A stretch of 64,000 nt of DNA from Halapricum salinum (GTDB taxonomy: Archaea > Halobacteriota > Halobacteria > Halobacteriales > Haloarculaceae): positions 2,906,887-2,970,886 of the forward strand of contig NZ_CP031310.1 of the NCBI RefSeq assembly GCF_004799665.1, given 5' to 3'. The notes beneath the pieces were generated by a model. It worked only from the letters and a program-made list of their open reading frames with translations, ran no database searches and was not told the DNA's origin. Shown piece by piece: positions 24,423 through 32,786 of this stretch (the stretch's first letter is position 1; every line of letters starts with the position of its first letter). The position numbers and the translations under genes were made by a program.

Positions 24423-25793
24423 TTAGTCGTCCGCAGCGATCTTCTTCGGCTCTTCTTCGCGCGGGAAGTTACCGATCGTCGCCTCGCGGAACGATTCCTC
24501 GTCGAAGCCGTAGTCGGCATCGAGGAAGTCGACCAGCGTCCGAGTGTCGCGCATCGCGTTCTTCAGACAGGTCGAGGCCCCCGGCGACGGCGTGATGTTG
24601 AAGATGATCCCGTGGCCGTGGATCTTGGCCTCACCCATGTCCAGGGTCTTGTTGGCGGTGTCGACGATCTGCGGGCGGACGCCACCGTAACCCTTCGCGC
24701 GCTTGATGTCGTCTTCCTCGACGGACGGAACGACCTTCTGAACGTGGGGCAGGAACGCTTTCTTGCCGACTTTCGGCACGTCGTAGAAGAGGTTCTTCAC
24801 GACGTACGGGAAGAGCACGCGGTCGGCGAGGATGTTCGCGTAGCTCAGGAACGACGACGCGTTCAGCCCGAAGACGTCGAAGAAGTCCGGTACCGTGTTC
24901 AGACGGCCGCGTTCGAGCGCCGGGACGAGCTTCGCGGTCGGACCGAACCGCGTGGTGCCCTGATCGTGGACGTCGGCGTCGCCGTGGACCGCCGCGAAGG
25001 GCAGTTTCTTCATCTGGAGGGTGTAGACCTTGCCGTTGAGCAGTCCCTCTTCGGCGAGGAAGAAACTCCCCGCGACCGGCAGCAGCGACTTGTTCTTGCC
25101 GTAGCCCATCTCCTTTGCGACCTGGAGGCTGTGAGAGCCTGCCGCGACGACCGTCGCGTCGGACTCGAAGGTCCGCTCTGCGGTCTCGACGGTGAACCCG
25201 TCCATCGTCTCGGCGATGTCGGTCACTTTCGTGCCGGTGAAGACGTCGACGCCCTCGCTGTCGGCGACCGTCTCGACGAAGTCTTTGGAGATCTCGCCGT
25301 AGTCGACGGTGTAGCCGTCGGGCGTCTGCAGCGCGAGCAGGTCCTTTCGCGGGTCGCGGCCCTCGACGACCTTCGGTTCGAGTTCGGCGATCCGATCACG
25401 GCCGATCGCGTCGAGTTTCGGGAACAGGTCGCCGAATCCTTCGTCGTGATAGCGCGTCTCGAGTTTGTCGACTTCCTCGTCGCCGACCGCCAGCACCATC
25501 TTCGAGCGCTTGCTGTGGATCTCACGCTCCGGATCGTTGGCTTCGAGGTAGCCAGCGACCATCTCTGCACCCTCTTTGACTTCCTCGGCCTTTTCGAGGG
25601 TGTAGTTCGTCTCGATATCCCCGAAGTGCAGCGTCTGGGAGTTGTTGGTATGGTGGGAGTTGATCGCCGCGATCTCGTCTTCTTTCTCGATGAGTGCGAC
25701 GCGTTCGATGTCGGTGAACTCGGCCACCGTATACAGGAGTGATGCTCCGCTGATACCGCCGCCGACGATAATGAGGTCGTATTCTTCTGTCAT
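24423..25793 (-). CDS. mqo: Malate:quinone oxidoreductase-type FAD enzyme
   Basis: Membrane-associated flavoenzyme that oxidises malate to oxaloacetate with quinone as acceptor, bypassing NAD-dependent malate dehydrogenase. The 456-aa product begins with the FAD-binding motif IIVGGGISGASLL (8-20). It shows the Mqo family blocks NNSQTLHFGDIETNYT, KGYGGVRPQIVD and ITPSPGASTCLKNAMRD. No signal or membrane helix is present, consistent with a peripheral protein. It is transcribed singly with an A+T-rich promoter (a TTTATAAT-like element near 25890). Structured repeats follow its stop codon. Confidence 0.85.
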   Translation of the reverse strand: MTEEYDLIIVGGGISGASLLYTVAEFTDIERVALIEKEDEIAAINSHHTNNSQTLHFGDIETNYTLEKAEEVKEGAEMVAGYLEANDPEREIHSKRSKMVLAVGDEEVDKLETRYHDEGFGDLFPKLDAIGRDRIAELEPKVVEGRDPRKDLLALQTPDGYTVDYGEISKDFVETVADSEGVDVFTGTKVTDIAETMDGFTVETAERTFESDATVVAAGSHSLQVAKEMGYGKNKSLLPVAGSFFLAEEGLLNGKVYTLQMKKLPFAAVHGDADVHDQGTTRFGPTAKLVPALERGRLNTVPDFFDVFGLNASSFLSYANILADRVLFPYVVKNLFYDVPKVGKKAFLPHVQKVVPSVEEDDIKRAKGYGGVRPQIVDTANKTLDMGEAKIHGHGIIFNITPSPGASTCLKNAMRDTRTLVDFLDADYGFDEESFREATIGNFPREEEPKKIAADD

Positions 25794-25958
25794 GCGTTGA
25801 TACCCGTCCGCGCGCGTGTCGCTATCACAAACCGATGGCTGGATCTACAAAACCTCTGCTATCGAGACTGACACTCTTCACGATTTATAATCCGAGATTG
25901 CGCACTTCGTCCGCTGATTGCCCAAACAGCGCAAACGTTTATTCAATTTGTCCAATAG

Positions 25959-26249
25959 TCAGGGCGACCACGTCTCGATACGCCCGTCACGGATGTCTTC
26001 GAAACAGCCCTCACAGTCCGGGTGGCCGGCCTCGTAACACCCCGGCCGCCCCTCGGCGTCGACCCCGATCGCACGCTGTTCGGCGTAGCGTCGACAGACG
26101 ATACGGGCGTTCCCGTCGTCGTCGGTGGGAAGGTCGACGGCGGCCGCGTATTTGGCCCGTCGATAGGCGTCCTGGGCCTGGGCGACTTGCTCGCCCGCAG
26201 ATCGAAGTTTCGCCCGCAGGAAGCGCTCGACGCGCCCGTCCTCGTCCAT
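25959..26249 (-). CDS. Small haloarchaeal protein with cysteine motifs
   Basis: A 96-aa soluble protein with a helical N-terminal half (RVERFLRAKLRSAGEQVAQAQDAYRRAK pattern) and a cysteine-containing C-terminal half (CRRY, CYEAGHPDCEGC). The three closely spaced cysteines of CYEAGHPDCEGC could hold a metal. I recognise the type as a widespread haloarchaeal hypothetical but no function. A longer start nine codons upstream is possible; 26249 is preferred because the conserved helix begins there. It is divergent from the RPA operon, with a 150-bp shared promoter region. Confidence 0.7.
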   Translation of the reverse strand: MDEDGRVERFLRAKLRSAGEQVAQAQDAYRRAKYAAAVDLPTDDDGNARIVCRRYAEQRAIGVDAEGRPGCYEAGHPDCEGCFEDIRDGRIETWSP

Positions 26250-26331
26250 GACTGGCGTTCCGAACTGGATACACATAGGCCTTCTCCGACCAGGCGAATC
26301 GCTGCTTCACTTTCACCGAGGTCGCCGAGAG

Positions 26332-26338
26332 TTTATAA
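26332..26338 (+). promoter_or_regulatory. TATA box of the RPA operon
   Basis: TTTATAA at 26332-26338 is a close match to the haloarchaeal TATA box. Initiation about 25-28 nt downstream would fall at or near the ATG at 26360, giving a leaderless transcript. That transcript would begin with a 15-codon frame overlapping the RPA start codon. An ATG at 26342 is too close to the TATA box to be in the message. Confidence 0.6.
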
Positions 26339-26359
26339 GCCATGCCGACCAACCGTCGA

Positions 26360-26407
26360 ATGTCTCCCATCGAAAACCAAGGCGGAGACAGTGAGACCAA
26401 TGAGTGA
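26360..26407 (+). CDS. Possible 15-aa leader peptide overlapping the RPA start
   Basis: From the predicted transcription start, ATG at 26360 opens a frame of 15 codons (MSPIENQGGDSETNE) ending at TGA 26405-26407, five bases inside the RPA gene. The RPA ATG at 26400 thus lies within the end of this frame. Such an arrangement can couple translation of the main gene to the leader. It could also be chance: an uninterrupted 15-codon frame in G+C-rich DNA is not rare. There is no separate ribosome-binding site for RPA that would make coupling unnecessary. Confidence 0.35.
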   Translation: MSPIENQGGDSETNE

Positions 26408-27332
26408 TTTGCGTACCCATGCGGAAGAGATACACGAGCAGTTCGCCGACCAGCTAGACGTCGACGTCGAGACCGTCGAGGAGCGCCTCGACACGCTGGT
26501 CAACGAGTACAAGGTCCCAGTCGAGGAGGCGCGTCGCAGCGTCACCAACAGTTACCTCGACGAGGCCGGGATGGACCGCGACGAGCTGGGTGGTGGAGGT
26601 GGCAACGAACACGTCGAGCTCGCGAGCATCGACACGGCCGAGCAGTGGGTCGACGTGACCGCCAAAGTCGTCGAGCTGTGGGAGCCCCGGAGCGACGCCG
26701 TCGGGCAGGTCGGTCTGCTCGGCGACGAGTCCGGGACGATCAAGTTCACCAAGTGGGCCAAGTCCGACCTCCCCGCGCTGGAGGAGGGCACGGTCTACAA
26801 CCTGGGCAACGTCGTCACCGACGAGTACCAGGGCAACTACTCGATCAAGCTCAACCGAACGACCACCATCGAGGCGGTCGACGAGGACATCGAAGTCGGC
26901 GACAATAGCGTCACCGTCGAAGGCGCGCTAGTCGACATTCAGTCGGGCAGCGGCCTGATCAAGCGCTGTCCCGAGGAAGACTGCACCCGCGTCCTCCAGA
27001 ACGGCCGCTGCAGCGAGCACGGCGAGGTCGAGGGCGAGTTCGACCTGCGGATCAAAGGCGTACTCGACGATGGTAACGATGTCCACGAGGTCATCTTCGA
27101 TCAAGAGGCTACGGAAGCGCTGACCGGGATCGAACTCGAAGAGGCCAAAGAGATGGCCATGGACGCGCTGGACACGACCGTCGTCGCAGACGAGATGCGG
27201 GGTGACACGCTCGGACAGTACTACCGCGTCACGGGGCCGACCCTGGGTCGATACGTCCTCGTCAACGACCTGGAAGTCCTCTCCGGGCCGGTCGACGCAG
27301 AGAGCGTGCTGATCAAAGCGAGGTCGATCTAG
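26400..27332 (+). CDS. Replication protein A (single-stranded DNA-binding protein) with zinc finger
   Basis: The 310-aa protein binds single-stranded DNA during replication and repair. A helical N-terminal part (residues 1-60) precedes at least two OB folds (about 70-165 and 167-270). The second contains a zinc finger CPEEDCTRVLQNGRCSEHG with Cys/Cys/Cys/His ligands, the haloarchaeal RPA layout. The C-terminal end YRVTGPTLGRYVLVNDLEVL is also typical. The next gene begins 2 nt after the stop and encodes the RPA-associated protein, as in the known Haloferax rpa operons. The start was chosen at the MSDLRTHAEEIHEQF helix. Confidence 0.9.
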   Translation: MSDLRTHAEEIHEQFADQLDVDVETVEERLDTLVNEYKVPVEEARRSVTNSYLDEAGMDRDELGGGGGNEHVELASIDTAEQWVDVTAKVVELWEPRSDAVGQVGLLGDESGTIKFTKWAKSDLPALEEGTVYNLGNVVTDEYQGNYSIKLNRTTTIEAVDEDIEVGDNSVTVEGALVDIQSGSGLIKRCPEEDCTRVLQNGRCSEHGEVEGEFDLRIKGVLDDGNDVHEVIFDQEATEALTGIELEEAKEMAMDALDTTVVADEMRGDTLGQYYRVTGPTLGRYVLVNDLEVLSGPVDAESVLIKARSI

Positions 27333-27333
27333 T

Positions 27334-27933
27334 ATGAGTCAGGCACCCACCCGCGAAGTCGCACGACGCGTCTTCGCACGCGAGTTCAACGACGCGACGT
27401 ACACCTTCAAGGAGAGCGACGACGAGCGAGCGCCGGTCTACGCGCTGTTGCCCACGGGAGAACGCGCGAACCGAATCTTCATCGTTGGCACGCTGACCGA
27501 GACCGAAGACGTCGGCGAAGACAGCGAGTACTGGCAGGGGCGCGTCGTCGACCCCAACGGCGGGACGTTCTTCGTCTACGCCGGTCAGTACCAGCCCGAC
27601 GCCGCGAGCATGCTCCGGGAACTCGAACCCCCGGCCTACGTCGCGATCGTCGGCAAGCCCCGGACCTACGAGACCGACGAGGGTGACGTCAACGTCTCCG
27701 TCCGACCCGAATCGATCACCCGCGTCGACGAATCGGTCCGTGATCGCTGGGTCGTCGAGACCGCCGAGCGGACCATTGAGCGTATCCAGGCCTTCGAGAG
27801 CGACACTCCGAGCGAGTACGTCGAGATGGCCCGCGAGCACTACGACCTCCCCGTCGAGAACTACCGACGGGCGACGGTCGAAGCACTGGAGAGCCTCGAA
27901 GAGCCGGAGACGGCCGCCGAACCGAGTCCCTGA
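27334..27933 (+). CDS. RPA-associated protein (COG3390 type)
   Basis: The 199-aa partner of the RPA encoded immediately upstream. It starts with TREVARRVFAREFNDATYTF and has an OB-fold core (RIFIVGTLTETEDVG, YWQGRVVDPNGGTFFVYAGQYQPDA, YVAIVGKPRTYETDEGDVNVSVRPESI). This is the family that in Haloferax forms a specific complex with its cognate RPA and is needed for DNA repair. The 1-nt spacing to the RPA stop shows co-transcription and probably translational coupling. Confidence 0.88.
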   Translation: MSQAPTREVARRVFAREFNDATYTFKESDDERAPVYALLPTGERANRIFIVGTLTETEDVGEDSEYWQGRVVDPNGGTFFVYAGQYQPDAASMLRELEPPAYVAIVGKPRTYETDEGDVNVSVRPESITRVDESVRDRWVVETAERTIERIQAFESDTPSEYVEMAREHYDLPVENYRRATVEALESLEEPETAAEPSP

Positions 27934-27948
27934 GATCGACCGCCGATT

Positions 27949-28365
27949 TCAGATCTCCAGCAGTTCGACGAGGTTGTTTTCGGGATCGCGGACGAAACAG
28001 ATCTTCGTCCCGCTTTCGGTCGTCTGTGGCTCGCTGAGTGTGTCGACGCCATTTGGTAGCGCGTCGTAGACCGCGTCGAGGTCCTCGACTTCGAGGCCGA
28101 CGTGAGTCGCACCGGGTTCGTGCAGCGACGGCTCGTTTCTGGTATCGCCCTCGGGATCGTAGCTGACCAGCTCGATCCGTGCGTCGCCAGCGTCGAGATG
28201 GGCGAATTCGGCGCTCGCACCGTCGACGTCGACCCCGGTCGCGAAGGCGTCGCCGCCGACGGAGAATTCAGCAATCACTTCCAGTCCGAGGACGTCACGG
28301 TAGAATTCGACGGCACGATCGAGGTCAGAGACGGTTATGCCGTAGTGGTGTGCAGTGAGATTCAT
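27949..28365 (-). CDS. VOC-superfamily (glyoxalase-like) protein
   Basis: A 138-aa protein with two beta-alpha-beta-beta-beta modules of the vicinal oxygen chelate fold. It starts LTAHHYGITVSDLDRAVEFYRDVLGL, has HVGLEVEDLDAVYDAL in the second module and ends with ICFVRDPENNLVELLEI. Metal ligand candidates are His6, Glu67-type residues in the first module, His98-type and Glu135. Members include glyoxalase I, methylmalonyl-CoA epimerase and dioxygenases. The closing segment DPENNLVELLE fits glyoxalase or epimerase forms. Specific function unknown. It converges with the RPA operon. Confidence 0.8.
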   Translation of the reverse strand: MNLTAHHYGITVSDLDRAVEFYRDVLGLEVIAEFSVGGDAFATGVDVDGASAEFAHLDAGDARIELVSYDPEGDTRNEPSLHEPGATHVGLEVEDLDAVYDALPNGVDTLSEPQTTESGTKICFVRDPENNLVELLEI

Positions 28366-28413
28366 ATCAGATTCGGCGCTCGCCGGTCGCTAAACAGCTT
28401 CGACATCCGCTGC

Positions 28414-28818
28414 TCAAAGACGCGTCAGACTCGCGACAGAGACGGCTGCGACGACAACGTGCATGACCATCAGTACGACAACTGCACCCAGTGTCGCGGC
28501 CTCGTCGAAAACGAGAATCGCCAGATCGGGCACGAGCGAGACGACGAGGACGACGGCAGCGAGTCGCTGGAAGGTCCGGTTGGGGTCGGAGACACGCCGG
28601 GTCAATAGGCCGTAGACAAGAGTCGCCCCGACTGCACTGGCTACTGTGAGAAAGAGCACTGGCGGATACGAGAGTGCCATGAACGGTTCGACGAGGTCGG
28701 TTTCGAGGACGGCCCATAGCAAGGCAGCGTTGGCCAGCGCCGACAGCACGGCCGCGACGCTGCCTCTGATCGCGAGCGTCTGGACGTCGATCGGTGTCTG
28801 TGTGGCAGTCGACGACAT
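28414..28818 (-). CDS. Four-helix membrane protein, unknown function
   Basis: The 134-aa protein has four hydrophobic helices (about 18-36, 46-70, 82-100 and 108-130) and a short polar N-terminus. Its pattern (SVAAVLSALANAALLW, PPVLFLTVASAVGATLVYGLL, LVPDLAILVF) resembles the DUF6069 type of small membrane proteins, but this is from memory and not certain. It may share a transcript with the VOC gene that follows 48 nt downstream. No catalytic residues are evident. Confidence 0.65.
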   Translation of the reverse strand: MSSTATQTPIDVQTLAIRGSVAAVLSALANAALLWAVLETDLVEPFMALSYPPVLFLTVASAVGATLVYGLLTRRVSDPNRTFQRLAAVVLVVSLVPDLAILVFDEAATLGAVVVLMVMHVVVAAVSVASLTRL

Positions 28819-28926
28819 GTTGAACGCCCATTCACTTCGAAAGAATACATAATTTCCGCCCGGGAACGGATCGTGTGATCGTCTGACGAAAGGTTAAGTG
28901 TGATGCGTGACGACCATAACGCAACG

Positions 28927-29355
28927 ATGGGCAACAAGAACAAGACGATCTCCTTTCGCGTAAGCGAGGAGAAGTTCGAAACTCTCCGGGAGATCGCCGA
29001 AGAACGCGATATCTCGCTGTCGGCAGTCTTCCGGGACTACGTCGATTTGCTCGTCGCCCACGACGGTAAAGTCGAGGTCGTCCCCGAACACGAGCTCAAC
29101 CAGGGCAGCGGGAGCGACGAGAAGAGCTTCCCGCCCAAAGTCGAGGTTCCCAAGAGCTTCATCCGGGAGCACGAGCGCCTCGAACTCGAAGCCGACCACC
29201 TCCGCGAACAACTGGAAGAGTACAAGCGCTACGCGACGGAGCTCCACGAGCGCGTCGACCAGAAAGACGAGGACGAGGTCATCCAACTGGAGGACCTCGA
29301 CGGCGAGGAAGAGGAGGAGAAACCCTATCGGATCGGCGACTTCGACGACATCTAG
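28927..29355 (+). CDS. Ribbon-helix-helix domain protein with coiled coil and acidic tail
   Basis: The 142-aa protein opens with a ribbon-helix-helix motif (KTISFRVSEEKFETLREIAEE, then ISLSAVFRDYVDLLV). A linker and a predicted coiled coil (about 88-120, EHERLELEADHLREQLEEYKR) follow. The C-terminal tail is rich in Asp and Glu. The N-terminal domain should dimerise and bind DNA. The coiled coil suggests higher assembly. It is a conserved haloarchaeal type with unknown target. The ATG at 28927 is preferred over one nine codons upstream because the beta strand of the RHH starts there. Its stop overlaps that of the next, convergent gene in the palindrome CTAG. Confidence 0.75.
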   Translation: MGNKNKTISFRVSEEKFETLREIAEERDISLSAVFRDYVDLLVAHDGKVEVVPEHELNQGSGSDEKSFPPKVEVPKSFIREHERLELEADHLREQLEEYKRYATELHERVDQKDEDEVIQLEDLDGEEEEEKPYRIGDFDDI

Positions 29356-29804
29356 CTGAGGTCTTTTCGCGCCTGGTGGGCCGCCTCGCGGGCGGCCTGT
29401 TGCCCATCGACATCGGCCAGCGTCTCGATCGCCTCGAGCCGCCGGATCGAATCGTCCAGGAACGACCGAACGTCACCCGGATAGGCGTAGACCATGTAGT
29501 CGTCGCCCATGACGTCGACGATGGCCTGTGGGCCGAGCCCACCCTCCCGCAGTTCGAGTAGGTAGGAGATGAATTTGCGTTGGGGACACCCACAGTGGGG
29601 CGCACCCTCGCAGTCGCAGTCCATGAAGTCCTGTGCGAAATCGAGGATGCGATCCTGCGTCGTGTCGTCGAGCTTCGCCAGGTTCTCGCCCTGGAAGAGC
29701 AGATCCAGCGTCGCGCCGGAGAACGCCCCCTTCGGGAAGTTCGTCTCCATCTGGGAGGCGAGCTGGCGATGGTTTTTGACGTAGATCTTGTCCGTGATAG
29801 CCAC
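29352..29804 (-). CDS. Haloarchaeal conserved protein with Cys cluster (DUF5814-like)
   Basis: A 150-aa soluble protein starting from a GTG. It begins AITDKIYVKNHRQLASQ and has a metal-binding type cluster CDCEGAPHCGCPQRKF near residues 63-78 and a helical C-terminus. The sequence resembles the DUF5814 domain that is also found fused to archaeal DEAD-box helicases. That resemblance is from memory and only moderately sure. A role with nucleic acids would follow if it is right. The 3' end overlaps the convergent ribbon-helix-helix gene by 4 nt. Confidence 0.65.
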   Translation of the reverse strand: MAITDKIYVKNHRQLASQMETNFPKGAFSGATLDLLFQGENLAKLDDTTQDRILDFAQDFMDCDCEGAPHCGCPQRKFISYLLELREGGLGPQAIVDVMGDDYMVYAYPGDVRSFLDDSIRRLEAIETLADVDGQQAAREAAHQARKDLS

Positions 29805-29922
29805 GCGTATCTGCGAAGAGAGGCTGGACGGCGAAAAAGACCGCGATCGACACTCACGTCGTCGATCCGGAGCGTCTCGCTCGACCCCGAAATTTTAGGC
29901 CGAGCGTATCCCGAGTCGGAGT

Positions 29923-30327
29923 ATGCCGACCCAGTTGACTACTGTCGAGACCGTCCACGAAGCGGGATCGTGGCTGTTCACCGCGACCGACGCCTACGGC
30001 TCTGACGAGGAGATCCTACTGGTACCTTGTGAGGACGGCGTCCAGGCGTGGATCAACCGCTGCACCCACGAGGCCCAGCGGTTCGACACTGGCAGGGGTG
30101 CGCCGATGCGCGAGGGCCAACTCATCTGCCCGAAACACGGCTCGCTGTTCGACGCCTGCTCGGGCGAGTGTGACAACGGTGAAGCCGCGGGGACGACCCT
30201 CCCGGACGTCTCTGTGGCCGTCACGAACGGCCAGGTTTATCTTACGGACGACGACTTCACCTTCCAGCACGAGGGCGGTCTCGACGAAGACGACGGCCCG
30301 AGTTCGACCTCACATATCGGATTCTGA
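29923..30327 (+). CDS. Rieske [2Fe-2S] protein, second copy
   Basis: A 134-aa stand-alone Rieske domain with ligands Cys47/His49 (CTH) and Cys69/His72 (CPKH). It has the GAPMREGQLICPKHGSLFD block that closely follows the order of the copy at 3314. As there, no membrane anchor is present. The shared tail (SSTSHIGF here, STSPGERLGF there) points to common ancestry. A probable soluble electron carrier for an unidentified oxygenase or reductase. It is followed after 68 nt by a DUF998-like membrane protein gene, with no clear functional link. Confidence 0.88.
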   Translation: MPTQLTTVETVHEAGSWLFTATDAYGSDEEILLVPCEDGVQAWINRCTHEAQRFDTGRGAPMREGQLICPKHGSLFDACSGECDNGEAAGTTLPDVSVAVTNGQVYLTDDDFTFQHEGGLDEDDGPSSTSHIGF

Positions 30328-30395
30328 CGCCTCCGGCAGCGATGCGATCTGCCGAGAGCCGAACAACTTTACTATCGTGGTGAGTGGTCGTCGAT

Positions 30396-30989
30396 ATGGG
30401 CCAGTTCGAAACCGACCGGGTGGGGCAACTGCTCGGCGTGGCAGCGATCGTCGTCACGTTCGTCGGGATCTTCGGCGCGGTCGCGCTATCTCCGTCGTTC
30501 GCCTGGAGCGAGAACGCCCTCTCGAATCTCGGTGTGGCCAGTCACGCTGCCGGAACCGGAACGACCGTCCTGCTGTTCAACGGTGGTCTGCTACTCGGTG
30601 GCGTGCTCGGAATCGGCTTTGCAGTCGCGCTCGCCCTCCGGGAGGCACGTCTGCTCGGCCGACTCGGGGCCGCCCTCTTCGGCGTGGCGATGGCTTCGAT
30701 GGCCGGTGTCGGCGTCTTTCCGCAAGGCCACTCACTCCACTTCGGGGTCGCCTCGGGACTGTATCTGCTGTTCTCGGTCGCGACGATCGTCTACGCTGGC
30801 GGACTGGTGATCGACGGCGACCGACGGGCAGGGGCCCTCTCGGCTGGACTCGGCGTCGTGAACCTCGGGATCTGGATCGGCTGGGTCGGGGCTGTCGGGA
30901 TCGAGGCCCCGGGGCTGGCGATCCCGGAGATTCTGGGCGCAGGCTGCGTTGGGGCGTGGGCGCTCTGGCAGGCCCGAGAACTCGGATAG
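30396..30989 (+). CDS. DUF998-family membrane protein
   Basis: The 197-aa protein has six hydrophobic helices. It carries the DUF998 pattern FAWSENALSNLGVASHAAGT after the first helix, FPQGHSLHFGVASGLYLLFSV in the middle and a Gly/Trp-rich final pair of helices. Function of the family is unknown. The start was set at MGQFETD, whose upstream ACTTTACTATCG gives a promoter-like A/T stretch. It is followed by the potassium channel gene after 57 nt on the same strand. Confidence 0.8.
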   Translation: MGQFETDRVGQLLGVAAIVVTFVGIFGAVALSPSFAWSENALSNLGVASHAAGTGTTVLLFNGGLLLGGVLGIGFAVALALREARLLGRLGAALFGVAMASMAGVGVFPQGHSLHFGVASGLYLLFSVATIVYAGGLVIDGDRRAGALSAGLGVVNLGIWIGWVGAVGIEAPGLAIPEILGAGCVGAWALWQARELG

Positions 30990-31046
30990 AGCGCGACCGC
31001 GGAGAGACCGAACTGTTTACTCTCCGGGGGCGAAACCCTCGGTCGA

Positions 31047-32678
31047 ATGAACCAGTGGTATCGGCGGACACTCTACTATCTCGTGACGCTGTTCGTCGTC
31101 ATCATCGCGTACGCAGGTGCCTACGATTACGGGATGACCGCCTTCGAGGGGCGGTCCCAGAATTTCCTGCACTCGTTGCAGATTGTCGTCGAAACCTTCA
31201 CCACGACCGGATTCGGTTCGGACGCTCCCTGGTCGTCCTGGCAGATGAACGTCCTCGTCATCGTGATGGACCTGACCGGGGTCTTCCTCATCTTCCTCGC
31301 ACTCCCGGTGCTCGTGTTCCCGCTGTTCGAGGAGGCCCTGTCGACGACCGTCCCGACCAGCGTCACCGGCTACGAAGACCACGTCGTCATCTGTTCGTAT
31401 ACCGCGCGTGCCGACGCACTGATCGACGAACTGGACTCCTGGGACGTCGAGCACGTTCTGATCGAGCCGGATCGTGATACAGCAACCGACCTCTACGAGA
31501 ACGACTACGACGTCATCCACGAGGATCCCACGTCGGTGTCCGGGCTCGAAAATGCCGACCTCGGGTCGGCACGCGCGGTCGTCGCCGATCTCTCCGACGA
31601 GGTCGACACGAGCATCGTCCTGACGGCACAGGAGGTCAGCGAGGACGTCCGGATCGTCAGCGTCGTCGAGGAACCGAGCCACCGCCGGTATCACGAACTC
31701 GCGGGTGCCGACGTGGTCCTCTCGCCGCGGCCGTTGCTGGGAGCGAGCCTCGCGTCGAAGGTGACGACCAGTTTCCGGACGGACGTCAGCGACGCGGTCG
31801 ACATCAGTTCCGACCTCCAGATCGCCGAGATTCCGATCCGCTCTAACAGCCCGCTCGAAGGGACGACGCTGCTGGACAGCGACCTCCGTGAGGAGACCGG
31901 CGTCAACGTCATCGGGGCCTGGATGCAGGGCACCTTCGAGAGCCCGCCCGATCCGACGGCGACACTCCGACGGGGATCGGTCCTGCTGGTCGCGGGCCGG
32001 CCCGACCAGCTCGCAGCCCTCCGCGATCTCACGCTCTCGGAGATCCGGCGCTACGACGGCGGACACGTCCTCCTGGCCGGGCACGGCGAAGTCGGGAAAC
32101 GCGTGGCCGAGCGTCTCGACGATGAGGAGATTCCCTACACCGTCGTCGACATCGTGGACAAGGAGGGCGTCGACGTCGTGGGCGACGTGACCGATCCCGC
32201 GACACTCGAGGCGGCCGAAGTCCACGGCATTCGGACCGTCCTGCTCGCGATCCCGGACGACACCGCCGCGGAGTTTGCCACGCTCGTCGTCAGAGATCTG
32301 AGTCCCGAGACGGAGATCATCGCCCGGACCGAGGAAGCCGAAAGCGTCCAGAAGATGTACCGCGCCGGGGCAGACTACGTCCTCTCGCTCGAAACTGTCA
32401 CCGGCCGGATGATCGCCTCGGCAATCCTCGAAGACGAGGAAGTGATGTCCGTCGACACGCAGGTCGACGTCGTCCGGACGACCGCCCCGGAACTGGTCGG
32501 ACAGTCAGTGGGCAGCGCCGACGTGCGCGCCCGAACCGGTTGCACGATCGTCGCCGTCGAACGCGACGGCGAGACTCACACCGATCTCGATGTAAACTTC
32601 CGAATCCGCGAGGGCGACGAACTGGTCATCGCAGGGACCGACGAGGGCACCAACCGCTTCATGGACGCCTTCCGGTAA
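31047..32678 (+). CDS. RCK-gated potassium channel (TrkA-N/TrkA-C domains)
   Basis: A 543-aa cation channel subunit. Two membrane helices (about 9-29 and 67-92) flank a pore loop with TTTGFGSD at 52-59, a variant of the K+ selectivity filter TVGYG. Two RCK units follow, each made of a Rossmann TrkA-N domain (HVVICSYTARADALIDEL at about 112; HVLLAGHGEVGKRVAERL at about 342) and a TrkA-C domain. Intracellular nucleotide or Ca2+ gating is the usual mode in this family. Only the second Rossmann domain keeps the GxGxxG loop (GHGEVG). In halophiles K+ uptake is central for osmotic balance. Confidence 0.88.
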   Translation: MNQWYRRTLYYLVTLFVVIIAYAGAYDYGMTAFEGRSQNFLHSLQIVVETFTTTGFGSDAPWSSWQMNVLVIVMDLTGVFLIFLALPVLVFPLFEEALSTTVPTSVTGYEDHVVICSYTARADALIDELDSWDVEHVLIEPDRDTATDLYENDYDVIHEDPTSVSGLENADLGSARAVVADLSDEVDTSIVLTAQEVSEDVRIVSVVEEPSHRRYHELAGADVVLSPRPLLGASLASKVTTSFRTDVSDAVDISSDLQIAEIPIRSNSPLEGTTLLDSDLREETGVNVIGAWMQGTFESPPDPTATLRRGSVLLVAGRPDQLAALRDLTLSEIRRYDGGHVLLAGHGEVGKRVAERLDDEEIPYTVVDIVDKEGVDVVGDVTDPATLEAAEVHGIRTVLLAIPDDTAAEFATLVVRDLSPETEIIARTEEAESVQKMYRAGADYVLSLETVTGRMIASAILEDEEVMSVDTQVDVVRTTAPELVGQSVGSADVRARTGCTIVAVERDGETHTDLDVNFRIREGDELVIAGTDEGTNRFMDAFR

Positions 32679-32786
32679 CGCGGACCCGCCGAGACGAGCC
32701 CAGGGGCCGAACTTTCAAGAGAACCGCCGGGAATTGTCGAACGTGACACGCGTTGTCGTTCCCGGCCACGGAGACAGGAGGCGACG

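Noticed and set aside
25794-25958. tRNA or other stable RNA upstream of mqo
   Set aside because: A/T-rich promoter-like sequence without a T-loop motif or acceptor stem; no tRNA-like fold was seen anywhere in the window.
28927-29355. CdrS-type cell division regulator
   Set aside because: It shares the ribbon-helix-helix fold, but CdrS is a much smaller protein encoded next to ftsZ2; this one has a coiled coil and acidic tail and no ftsZ nearby.
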